The notes beneath the pieces are model-generated. The model made no database searches. It worked only from the letters and a program-made list of their open reading frames with translations, and was not told the DNA's origin. This document shows, one piece after another, positions 16,249-23,685 of a stretch of 64,000 bases of DNA (positions within the stretch are counted from its first letter, which is position 1; the number at the start of each line of letters is the position of its first letter). The translations under genes were made by a program, and so were the position numbers. Source of the stretch: Sphingopyxis sp. (GTDB lineage Bacteria; Pseudomonadota; Alphaproteobacteria; Sphingomonadales; Sphingomonadaceae); the NCBI RefSeq assembly GCF_016704835.1, contig NZ_JADIZJ010000022.1:1-64000 (forward strand), read 5' to 3'.

Positions 16249-17132
16249 CGATGGAAATCATTACCCCATCGACCCACGACCTCGGCGCATTCAAGGTGCG
16301 GCGCACCCTGCCCAGCAAGGCGCGGACGATGGTCGGTCCGTTCATTTTCGTCGACCAGTTCGGCCCGGCGCATTTCGACATCGGCGCGGGCATGGATGTG
16401 CGACCGCATCCGCATATCAACCTCGCCACCGTCACCTATTTGTTCGACGGCGCGATCGATCATCGCGACAGCCTCGGCACCCTCGCGACGATCCGCCCCG
16501 GCGCCTGCAACCTGATGACCGCAGGGCGCGGCATCGTCCATTCGGAGCGCACCCCTGCGGCGGAGCGCGCGACCGGATCGGGGATTTCGGGGATGCAGAC
16601 CTGGCTCGCGCTGCCCGACGGCAAGGAAGAGATCGACGCGGCATTCGAGCATGTTGCGAAGGATGATCTGCCGCTGATCGAGGATGGCGGCGTGTCGGCG
16701 CGGGTGATCATGGGCAGCCTGTGGGGAGCAACCTCGCCGATTACCCAGCATGCCGCGACCATCTATGCCGACATCCTGATGAATGCCGGGTCCAGCATTC
16801 CGATCGCAGCCGAAGCCGACGAGCGCGCGGTGCTCGTTGCGCTCGGCGATGCGAGCCTCGATGGCGAGGCGCTCGATCGCCACAGTCTTTATATCCTGAA
16901 ACCGGGGCAGGCGATGACGCTGCGCGCCGACAGCGATGCGCGCGTGATGCTGCTCGGCGGCGAAGCCTTCAACACGCCGCGCCATGTCTGGTGGAATTTC
17001 GTGAGCTCCAGCCGCGATCGCATCAACCAGGCGAAGCATGACTGGAAAGACGGCAAATTCCCGCTCGTCCCCGGCGACAGCGAGGAATTCATCCCGATCC
17101 CCGAAGTGCCGAAGACCGTCAGCTATCCGTGA
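16245..17132 (+). CDS. Pirin family protein
   Basis: A 295-residue double cupin. The N-terminal domain has the metal ligands in VRPHPHINLATVTYLFDG and GRGIVHSERTP; the second cupin follows after about residue 170. Pirins bind Fe and act as redox-sensitive regulators or as quercetin dioxygenases; which applies here is unknown. Full length. ATG overlaps the bolA stop (ATGA), so it is probably translated with bolA. Cytoplasmic. Confidence 0.9.
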   Translation: MTMEIITPSTHDLGAFKVRRTLPSKARTMVGPFIFVDQFGPAHFDIGAGMDVRPHPHINLATVTYLFDGAIDHRDSLGTLATIRPGACNLMTAGRGIVHSERTPAAERATGSGISGMQTWLALPDGKEEIDAAFEHVAKDDLPLIEDGGVSARVIMGSLWGATSPITQHAATIYADILMNAGSSIPIAAEADERAVLVALGDASLDGEALDRHSLYILKPGQAMTLRADSDARVMLLGGEAFNTPRHVWWNFVSSSRDRINQAKHDWKDGKFPLVPGDSEEFIPIPEVPKTVSYP

Positions 17133-17625
17133 AGGTCGACTGACGACCAATACTGTTCTCTGATAGATCAAGTTCTGGCACCTCGGTCCTGGGCGAATAA
17201 TGCAGCATCGGATGGCTGCGGGCGCGTCTGGGAGTTTGCTTGCCGGACCGAGAACTCGGCCTAATTGTTTATCATTTTTCAGGGGCTTGTCTCACGAACT
17301 CCGGCCCCCACCGGTGTCCCCGGGACTTTCTGAACCATTTCGGTTAGGTAATTTGGTTCGTTATAACCACTCCAGAGATGCCGGGGTCCGTTAGCGAATT
17401 GCGCGTCCACATATGTCTCGATGTCGTGTCCGACCTGAGACTCGGGACGACCTGTTGTGAACAATGCTGCCATCGCTGCGGCTCCAATCTGAGCCGCGGC
17501 CCGCGAGCATTTTCGGCGGCATCACGCCCGGCGACTTCCGGGATCTTTGCAGGCAGGCGCCCACTTGCAAAATCCGTCGATTGTTCCTATGAATGAAAGT
17601 GTAGAGTTCCATTCTGGAGAATGTT
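17133..17625. other. Left flank of accessory island, mostly non-coding
   Basis: This gap between pirin and the toxin-antitoxin pair has a lower GC content than the flanking genes. It contains one weak minus-strand ORF at 17279-17473 and the upstream region of the xre gene. No tRNA, attachment site or repeat was identified, although the position marks the start of the island. Confidence 0.5.
17279..17473 (-). CDS. Possible small protein (64 aa), unknown
   Basis: An ATG preceded by GGAG with eight bases spacing opens a 64-residue frame containing GHDIETYVDAQFANGPRHLW. No signal peptide, membrane segment or known motif. It diverges from the xre-res genes. Composition is plausible for a protein but codon bias is weak, so it may be a remnant of an older gene. 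Confidence 0.3.
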   Translation of the reverse strand: MAALFTTGRPESQVGHDIETYVDAQFANGPRHLWSGYNEPNYLTEMVQKVPGTPVGAGVRETSP

Positions 17626-18000
17626 TTGGCCACGCGGTTAGCCTCTCAAGCGGATCAGGGAAGAGTTCTCTCGGAAGCGGTCGCCAGGGTGGCGACTTGC
17701 TGGAAGTTGACCAACGAGCAGTTGGGCGCGGTTGTCGGTATTTCTGCTGCGACGGCGTCGCGACTTCGGTCTGGCAGCTATCAGCTTCAGCGAGGCGAGA
17801 AGGCGTTCGAGCTTGGGCAATATCTGATCCGGCTGTTTCGCAGCCTCGATGCGCTCCTGGGAAGCGACGATGCGGCGTCGACGTCCTGGTTGAAGTCTGA
17901 AAACTTGGATCTTGGCGGCAGACCCATCGATCTGATCCGGTCGATCCGCGGTCTGAACGACGTGGCCGACTATGTCGATGACTACCGCGCCCGCGTTTGA
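17626..18000 (+). CDS. Antitoxin of Xre/MbcA/ParS type (DUF2384)
   Basis: A 124-residue protein starting at TTG, chosen because GGAG sits six bases upstream and no ATG in frame exists. The N-terminal half has an HTH-like segment (EQLGAVVGISAATASRLRSGS); the C-terminal half has ELGQYLIRLFRSLDALLGSDDAASTSWL, the Antitox/DUF2384 toxin-binding pattern with a typical Leu-rich helix and NLDLGGRPIDLIRS near the end. It binds and neutralises the RES toxin encoded just downstream (29-base overlap) and probably represses its own operon. Lower GC than the core genes suggests acquisition by transfer. Confidence 0.85.
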   Translation: MATRLASQADQGRVLSEAVARVATCWKLTNEQLGAVVGISAATASRLRSGSYQLQRGEKAFELGQYLIRLFRSLDALLGSDDAASTSWLKSENLDLGGRPIDLIRSIRGLNDVADYVDDYRARV

Positions 18001-18712
18001 ACGAACCCCGAAGCCGGAGAATTTTCGCGCCTACAGGGGAAAGCTCTGGCGGATTGTCGAGGCGCAGCATCGGATTTCGACCAACCGTCTGGCTGCTGGC
18101 GCCGACGATCAAGCGTTGCTCGAGCAACTTGTGGAAGACGTGAAACCGAACGTGCCGGCTGCGGCGAGACATCTCCACTATCTGCTCGCGACGCCGTTTC
18201 GCTACGGGCACAATAGCAGTTCGAGATTTCGGCGAGCTGGCGAGAAGCCCGGCATCTTCTACGCTGCAGAAGCAATTGGCACCGCAATTGCCGAGACAGC
18301 CTATTGGCGGCTGCGCTTCTACTCCCGATCGCCCGGATTTCAGCCGCCGAGCACCACCGTGGAACACTCGGCGATCAGTGTCTCGGTCGCGATGGATCAT
18401 ATGCTCGACCTGTGTGCGGAACCCTTTGTTGCGAGCGCTTCGCTGTGGATGGCGCCGGATGACTATTCCGCTTGCCAGCAATTTGCGTCCGAAGCGCGAG
18501 CAATTGACGCCCAGGCTATACGCTATACTTCAGTTAGAGATCTTCAGCATCGCGCGAACGTTGCTCTGCTAGACCCATCGGTTTTCCGCGACCCATCGCC
18601 TCGCAATGCCCAAACTTGGCATATTCGTTACGAGCAAGGCGAGTTGGTCGCCCTTCGCGCTTTTCCATCAGAAGAGCGGTTCAACTTTCATCCGGCCGAC
18701 TTCGGGCTTTGA
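17972..18712 (+). CDS. RES-domain toxin (NAD+-degrading)
   Basis: A 246-residue protein of the RES family. The core shows LWRIVEAQHR near residue 25, then RFRRAGEKPGIFYAAEA and TAIAETAYWRLRFY, carrying the conserved Arg and Glu and the aromatic stretch of the family, with the Ser-containing strands after. RES toxins deplete cellular NAD+ by phosphorolysis, causing growth arrest unless held by the Xre antitoxin. Two ATGs (17972 and 17978) are possible; both lie inside the antitoxin gene, the standard layout for this module. Appears full length and intact, unlike the other island genes. Ends about 40 bases before the IS remnant. Confidence 0.85.
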   Translation: MSMTTAPAFERTPKPENFRAYRGKLWRIVEAQHRISTNRLAAGADDQALLEQLVEDVKPNVPAAARHLHYLLATPFRYGHNSSSRFRRAGEKPGIFYAAEAIGTAIAETAYWRLRFYSRSPGFQPPSTTVEHSAISVSVAMDHMLDLCAEPFVASASLWMAPDDYSACQQFASEARAIDAQAIRYTSVRDLQHRANVALLDPSVFRDPSPRNAQTWHIRYEQGELVALRAFPSEERFNFHPADFGL

Positions 18713-18749
18713 TCCAGCGCTTAGCCGATCATGTTGGTTCATCTGCCTA

Positions 18750-20177
18750 GGAGCCCGTCCACGAACTCTTTTTCGCAGGTGTCGCGGCGGACATGACGGC
18801 GTTCGCGCCGGGTTTTGACCTGAGGGTGGTAGGATCGCGGTGATTGGGCCCGAATGCCGGGTTGGTTGCGGCCTGTGGCGCTGAAGAGACGCCAATCGAA
18901 GAGGGCAGAACTACGCTACGGCCCAGAGCTTGGTGATATTGTGGGCGATGCAGACGAGGCTCCATTCGTCTTGGACTTTGTCGAGACCGCGCAGGAGGAA
19001 CTGACGGGATCCGCGCGCTTGCAGTCTGTCCGAAAACCGGTTCGGGCAGTTGTTTGCGTAAACGATAGCGACTGCGGTGTCCGCCAAGCTAGAGCTTCTG
19101 GCGCATCGCCTGGGTGAGCGGTCCGCCCACCTTGCCTCCGGTCGTCGGGCGCTTGGCTGGCCCGTGGCGATGTAAGCGGAAATCTCGCGATCCTTGAGCC
19201 CGGCCAGATTGGCTTCGGAGCAATAGCCGGCGTCCGCCGAGATCTCCCTGGCCTTCTTGCCCTCCATGTTCCGGGTGACAGCGTCGGTGAGCGGGATCAG
19301 GCAAGTGGAATCGGCTGACGAGTTCGACAGCGAATGCGCCACGATTATTTGCGCGGTCGCATCGACGGCGATCTGACCGTTATACGCCTGAATGAAGCCA
19401 TCCTTGCCCGGCATGATCCGACTGTCCGGGTCGGTGAAATTGCGCTGTGCCTTGGGCTTGGGCGTTCCTGGCGGATGCTTGGGCTTGCGGCCTGGCCGCG
19501 GTCCATCGCTGCGATCGTCATCATCGCCCTTCGCCTTGGCCTTGGCATCTTCCTTTGCTCGGGCCTCGGCTTCGAGCGCGGCCTTAACCTCACGGATCCT
19601 GGTCAGGCGCTGCTGTTTGTCCCAGCAGCAGGTCGGGCAACTCGTCGCCGCGCTGGCCGGCACCGAGGCTCGCATCATCGCGGCGGTCAGCGGCCTCGGC
19701 AGACTTGAGCCAGCTTGCCACTTCGGCCGCAAGCGCCGCTTCGGCCTTCTGCATGCGGGCATAGCTCATCGCCTTGTGCTTGGACGCATTGGCTTTGATC
19801 TTCGTACCGTCCAGCGCGACGTGGCCAAAAGTGACCAGGCCAGCCTCGGCGCACAGCTTCAACACCTGTACGAACAATCCCGACAGCGCTTTGAGATGCC
19901 GCTTGCGAAACTCTGAGATCGTCCGAAAATCCGGCTTCGAACTGGCCGTCACCGCAAGGAAATCAGGCCGGTCTTCGCAAGCCCGCGCGATCCGTCGCGA
20001 GGAATAGACGCCCTGCGTGTACGCGTATAGCAGCAGCGCCGTCATCATCGCAGGATGAAACGCCGGCGCCCCACGAGCATCGTCATACGATGCATAGACC
20101 GCTTCGAGATCCAGCTCGTCGCGCACCAGATCCCGAACAAAATGGGCAGGGTGCGAGACCGGGACATAATCCGACAC
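18750..20177 (-). mobile_element. Decayed IS5/IS1182-type insertion sequence
   Basis: The segment from about 18750 to 20177 is a transposase gene plus a short 3' flank. The left boundary is approximate: the text changes after the RES gene near GGAGCCCGTCCACGAACTC. The right side ends abruptly at 20177-20180, where the transposase N-terminus abuts methyltransferase sequence, so the outer inverted repeat on that side has been lost. Several frameshifts show it can no longer move by itself. Confidence 0.7.
18911..20177 (-). pseudogene. IS5/IS1182-family transposase, multiply frameshifted
   Basis: The N-terminal part (20177 to about 19625) is well preserved: SDYVPVSHPAHFVRD, PAFHPAMMTALLLYAYTQG and VALDGTKIKANAS with the first catalytic Asp. 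The frame then shifts near 19625 and continues with DKQQRLTRIREVKAALEAEA, PGKDGFIQAYNGQIAVDA (second Asp) and IVAHSLSN. It shifts again near 19165 (KRPTTGGKVGGPLTQAMRQK) and more than once between 19030 and 19090, where EPVFGQ (catalytic Glu) appears in another frame, before ending FRQFLL-like RGLDKVQDEWSLVCIAHN. At least four frame breaks plus a missing extreme N-terminus mark it as dead. Confidence 0.85.
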
Positions 20178-20179
20178 CG

Positions 20180-21068
20180 AAGCGCAGCCAGTTGGGCGCG
20201 CATTACACCGACCGTGACAAGATCATGATGATCGTGCGCCCAGTCGTCATCGAGCCGCTGGAGGCTGAGTGGGCCGTGGCGCTAGCCAAGATGGCGGCGC
20301 TGATCGACAGCGCGCCGAAACGTACCAAAGCGGTTGCTGACCCCGGCAGAGAAACGGCGAGCCGACAAACTGATGAGCGAAGCCGCAACTATCCATCAGG
20401 CATTCATCAGGCGGCTTGTGCATTTCCGCGTCCTTGACCCGGCGTGCGGATCAGGCAATTTCCTTTATGTCGCGCTGCGCGCGCTGAAGGATATCGAGCA
20501 TCGCGCCAATCTGGATGCCAAGCGCTGGGGCTGCCGCGCGGATTTCCGCGCGTCGGACCCGAAAGCGTACTGGGGATCGAGTTGAATCCCTATGCCGCCG
20601 AACTAGCACGCGTATCGGTCTGGATCGGCGAAATCCAGTGGATGCGGCGAAACGGTTTTGATGCGGCCAAAAATCCGGTCCTGCGGAACCTCGATACGAT
20701 CGAGTGCCGCGATGCGGTGTTGAGCGACGATGGCACGCGGGCGGAATGGCCGATAGCGGATGCGGTGGTGGGGAACCCGCCGTTTTTGGGCAACAAGAAG
20801 ATGATCAGCGAATTGGGCGAGGATTATGTCCTCGCCCTGCGCAAACGTGGCTCGAGGTGCCTGGCGGTGTCGATCTGGTTTTGTTATTGGTTCGCGAAGG
20901 CTTGGGCAATGATGGTGGCCGGCAAATTGGAACGCGCAGGGTTGGTTTCAACCAATTCGATTCGAGGAGGCCTAAACCGTGAGATCCTAAAGCCAATCGT
21001 TAATAATGGACGGATTTTCGAGGCGTGGAGCGACGAAGATTGGACCGTCGAAGGAGCAGCGGTGCGGG
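20180..21068 (+). pseudogene. DNA N6-adenine methyltransferase remnant (MmeI/YeeA-like)
   Basis: In-frame pieces line up as a class I SAM-dependent DNA methyltransferase: QLGAHYTDRDKIMMIVRPVV (20186 on), then after a shift near 20335 LLTPAEKRRADKL and the SAM motif FRVLDPACGSGNFLYVALRA, then after a shift near 20525 VLGIELNPYAAELARVSVWI and the catalytic motif VVGNPPFLGNKKM. A further double shift near 20850-20880 (VPGGVDLV read in another frame) precedes LVSTNSIRGG. The N-terminal part is missing where the IS begins and the C-terminal target-recognition part is missing where the nucleotidyltransferase gene ends. Family members are the methylase half of restriction-modification or BREX/MmeI-like systems. 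Non-functional here. Confidence 0.83.
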
Positions 21069-21758
21069 TTGGGTGCGCAGGAAGGCGAGATTGTGAACGT
21101 GGGGAGTGTAAAAGGTACAGACTAGCAGGACGCAGTGGTAAAGCCGTTCCGCCGCTTGGTGCATATTGAAGGCCGCCTCCCGCAAGCCGCCGTCACCAGC
21201 GAGGAACTCAGCAGCGCTCTTGAAGCGACCTGCGCTTGGGTACCAATCCTCAAAATATTCCTGCGCCATCGCTAGCGCCTGTTCAGGCGTCTTTGGCTTT
21301 GGCGTGTGCAGAGGCTTCTCATCAAACTCGTGAAGCGCTATGCCATCTTTGGCCACGTCCATGAAAAAGTAGCGTCCATGTGCCAGCCCGTCATTCACCT
21401 CCTGCAAGGTGTGAACGATGAAGTTGACCGGCGTGTGCAGGGTCTTGTCGATCGCCAGCTCCCGGATGAGCCGGTCTTCGAGCTTCAACCAGTAATCCAC
21501 CCGCTCGGTTAGCCGCTTGTCGTTGACGATAATGAGAAGATCGAAGTCCGACCGATAACCCTTGGCGGTGTGCGGCTCATCCACCCAGCCGCCACGGGCA
21601 TAGCTGCCGTAAAGGATGATCTTGTCGATCCGCCCTTTCTTTTTCCAGCTCATGGTGCCGAGCGCGAGCGCATCCTCAAACTCCTCGAAGATGATCTGCT
21701 TCACGCGCTCAAGCTCGCGCTGCTTGTTCGCCGGAAGATGATCGAGGTCGGTTTTCAT
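21000..21758 (-). CDS. Nucleotidyltransferase-HEPN fusion protein, 3'-truncated
   Basis: A 252-residue reading frame. Residues 1-130 form a minimal nucleotidyltransferase with KIILYGSYARGGWVDE and the metal-binding pair in RSDFDLLIIV. After a linker, a HEPN domain begins at about residue 175 (GGLREAAFNMHQAAERLYHC) and reaches HVHNLAFLRTQ. The last 22 residues are not HEPN-like: they are the antisense of the methyltransferase remnant, so the natural C-terminus was lost at a junction near 21068. MNT-HEPN modules act as toxin-antitoxin or defence-associated RNase/AMPylation systems. The catalytic HEPN R-x4-6-H region may be incomplete, so activity is doubtful. ATG is preceded by AGGGTGA. Confidence 0.75.
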   Translation of the reverse strand: MKTDLDHLPANKQRELERVKQIIFEEFEDALALGTMSWKKKGRIDKIILYGSYARGGWVDEPHTAKGYRSDFDLLIIVNDKRLTERVDYWLKLEDRLIRELAIDKTLHTPVNFIVHTLQEVNDGLAHGRYFFMDVAKDGIALHEFDEKPLHTPKPKTPEQALAMAQEYFEDWYPSAGRFKSAAEFLAGDGGLREAAFNMHQAAERLYHCVLLVCTFYTPHVHNLAFLRTQPAPLLLRRSNLRRSTPRKSVHY

Positions 21759-21809
21759 GCTGGCGTCACCCTGTCGAGACGGCGACGGATTGGCAAGGTC
21801 GAAGCGCCG

Positions 21810-22034
21810 CTAGCGGCGCCAGAATTGCCACCACGGATGGTTCTTTTCGTCGCAATCGCAGACCCAACGGAGCACCCGCCACATATGGCATTCGATCTCG
21901 ATCGCGCTGAGGCCGTGCTTCCCGGCAAGTTTGCGATACGTCTGATCCCCGACGCCGATGGTGCGTGCTTTCTCGAACTCAGCGACAGCCGTCCTCGGGA
22001 TGCAGACCCCTTGCCAGCGGGGCCACTCCACCAC
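21810..22034 (-). CDS. Possible small Trp/Cys-rich protein, unknown
   Basis: A GTG-started 74-residue frame with high GC at codon third positions and a protein-like composition: AEFEKARTIGVGDQTYRKLA, then IEIECHMWRVLRWVCDCDEKN and a basic aromatic end PWWQFWRR. The open frame continues upstream of the GTG as LLWFLFKTNLAGIGTPAPVV, so the natural start may lie further up, overlapping the start of the divergent hydrolase. It sits 51 bases upstream of the nucleotidyltransferase-HEPN gene on the same strand and could be co-transcribed with it. No family recognised. Confidence 0.45.
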   Translation of the reverse strand: MVEWPRWQGVCIPRTAVAEFEKARTIGVGDQTYRKLAGKHGLSAIEIECHMWRVLRWVCDCDEKNHPWWQFWRR

Positions 22035-22100
22035 GGGCGCAGGCGTACCGATCCCCGCCAGATTGGTTTTGAAAAGAAACCAAAGGAGCCCGAGGTAGCG

Positions 22101-23030
22101 ATGTCGATGATCGGCGATTTCGAACAGCAGCGTGTGAAGCTATCGACCGGGGTCGAGCTCGACGTCGTCGACATCGGCCCGCGCGACGCGCCGGCGCTGA
22201 TCTTCCTCCACGGCTTCCCCGAATCGCACCGCACCTGGCGCTACCAGCTGCCGCATTTTGCGACCCGCTACCGCTGCATCGCGCCCGACCAGCGCGGCTA
22301 TCGCGGGTCGTCGAAGCCGCAGGAAGTGTACGCCTATACCCCCGACAAACTGATCGCGGACATTTTTGCGCTCGCCGATGCGCTCGATGTCGGCGACTTT
22401 ACGATCGTTGGCCATGATTGGGGTGGGGCAATTGCTTGGGGGGTGGCGCTCGGCGGCCAGCCGAACGGGCTGCATCCGGCATGGTCGGGGCGCGTGACGC
22501 GCGCCGTCATCGCCAACGCCCCGCATCCGGCAATCTTTCAGCGCCTGCTGCTGACCAACGACCAGCAGCGCGCGGCGAGTCAATATATCAGCATCTTTCG
22601 CGATCCCGCGAGCGACGCGATAATCGCGGAACATGGCATCGCCGGGATCCTTGCCCATGGCTTTGCCGGCCGTGTCCCGAGCAGCGGCATCCAGCCGCCC
22701 GACGAGATTGCCCGGCTGCTGAAAGACTGGGAGGATCGCGACGCATGCCGCGCGATGATCAACTGGTACCGCGCTTCGCCCGCCAACGTGCCGCCGATGG
22801 ACGCGCCCTATGCCGAACCGCCGGCCACGCCGTTTCCCAAGCTCAATATTCCGACGCTGGTGATCTGGGCACTCGACGATGTCGCGCTGCCGCCGTGCAA
22901 CCTTGATGGCATCAGCGACCTCGTTCCTGATGTACAGATCGTTCACGTGCCTGATTGCGGCCACTTCGTACCGTGGGAGGCGCCGAAAGCCGTCAACGCA
23001 GCGATCGACACGTTCCTGACGGCAGGCTGA
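22101..23030 (+). CDS. Epoxide-hydrolase-like alpha/beta hydrolase
   Basis: A 309-residue enzyme of the epoxide hydrolase / haloacid-dehalogenase-like alpha/beta hydrolase group. It has the oxyanion phrase FLHGFPESHRTWRYQ, the nucleophile elbow VGHDWGGAIAW with Asp as nucleophile, a helical cap domain from about residue 135, and the triad His in DCGHFVPWE. Acts on epoxides or similar small electrophiles; the exact substrate is unknown. The ATG at 22101 follows GAGG and GGAG runs; a long upstream extension in the same frame lacks hydrolase features. First core gene to the right of the island, with a strong hairpin after it. Confidence 0.87.
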   Translation: MSMIGDFEQQRVKLSTGVELDVVDIGPRDAPALIFLHGFPESHRTWRYQLPHFATRYRCIAPDQRGYRGSSKPQEVYAYTPDKLIADIFALADALDVGDFTIVGHDWGGAIAWGVALGGQPNGLHPAWSGRVTRAVIANAPHPAIFQRLLLTNDQQRAASQYISIFRDPASDAIIAEHGIAGILAHGFAGRVPSSGIQPPDEIARLLKDWEDRDACRAMINWYRASPANVPPMDAPYAEPPATPFPKLNIPTLVIWALDDVALPPCNLDGISDLVPDVQIVHVPDCGHFVPWEAPKAVNAAIDTFLTAG

Positions 23031-23061
23031 TTTTCGCAACCGCATTCTGAGCCAAAAAGGT

Positions 23062-23087
23062 GGCGGGCGGCGTATTCGCCGCCCGCC
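23062..23087. terminator. Strong GC hairpin after the hydrolase gene
   Basis: Perfect 11-bp stem GGCGGGCGGCG / CGCCGCCCGCC with a TATT loop, 30 bases beyond the hydrolase stop. No T-run follows, so it may work with Rho or as a 3'-end stabiliser. The rest of the gap to 23255 shows no convincing gene. Confidence 0.7.
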
Positions 23088-23255
23088 TCGGGGGCTGGCC
23101 GTGCGTACCGGCGGCGCGCAAAAAGGGTCTGCCGATCGGCAAGCTGCTCGATGGGGTACTCTACGCGGGTTACGGCTGGGCCGAAGAAGCGCGGAGATGG
23201 CTGCTGGTGTTCGGCGTCCCGGCGGCAACTGTGCTCGCGGCCCGGCGCCGCGCCC

Positions 23256-23678
23256 CTAATCTTCGGGTCGCAGCAAACAGCCGCTGGCGCCCGCATAGCG
23301 CGCGCTGCGCGAGGCGAGCAGCGGGACACTGCCCGTCACGGTTTTGGTCGCCGGGTCTTCGCTTAGCGATATCATCTCCATGCCGGGCTCGAAATCGCCC
23401 TGACAGCTCTCCAGGCTGCGGCCCTGAACATAGCGGCACGAACAGCCGACGCGCGCCGCATAGGCCGATCCGAGCTCGGCCTGCGCCTTGAACGATGGAA
23501 ATTTCCAGATCGCAAGGCCGGTCAGCAGCACGGCAAGGACGAGCAGCCATGGCAGGCAGCCGCCCCAGCGACTGGGTTTCTTGCGCGCGCGCGGCGGAGG
23601 CGGAGTAGCGGTTTTGGGCTGCGGTGCCGCGGTCGGCGTCTCGCCCGTTGAAGGGCCGGTCGGGTTGGTGCTAGTCAC
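23256..23678 (-). CDS. Single-pass membrane protein of unknown function
   Basis: A 140-residue protein with a Pro/Thr-rich, positively charged N-terminal tail, one transmembrane helix (WLLVLAVLLTGLAIW, about residues 44-58) and a C-terminal domain with four cysteines (VGCSCRYVQG, LESCQGDF, GASGCLL), likely periplasmic and disulphide-bonded. GTG start, only seven bases from the divergent serine hydrolase ATG, so the two share one promoter gap or the annotated start is slightly too long. No family recognised. Confidence 0.7.
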   Translation of the reverse strand: MTSTNPTGPSTGETPTAAPQPKTATPPPPRARKKPSRWGGCLPWLLVLAVLLTGLAIWKFPSFKAQAELGSAYAARVGCSCRYVQGRSLESCQGDFEPGMEMISLSEDPATKTVTGSVPLLASRSARYAGASGCLLRPED

Positions 23679-23685
23679 TCATCCC

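Noticed and set aside
21755..22234. 159-residue minus-strand Ser/Arg-rich frame upstream of the MNT-HEPN gene
   Set aside because: Low-complexity Ser/Arg composition typical of a shadow; the overlapping 74-residue frame is the better candidate.
23060..23255. Plus-strand ORF after the epoxide-hydrolase-like gene
   Set aside because: It begins in the terminator hairpin and continues antisense to the membrane-protein gene; no ribosome-binding site or motif.
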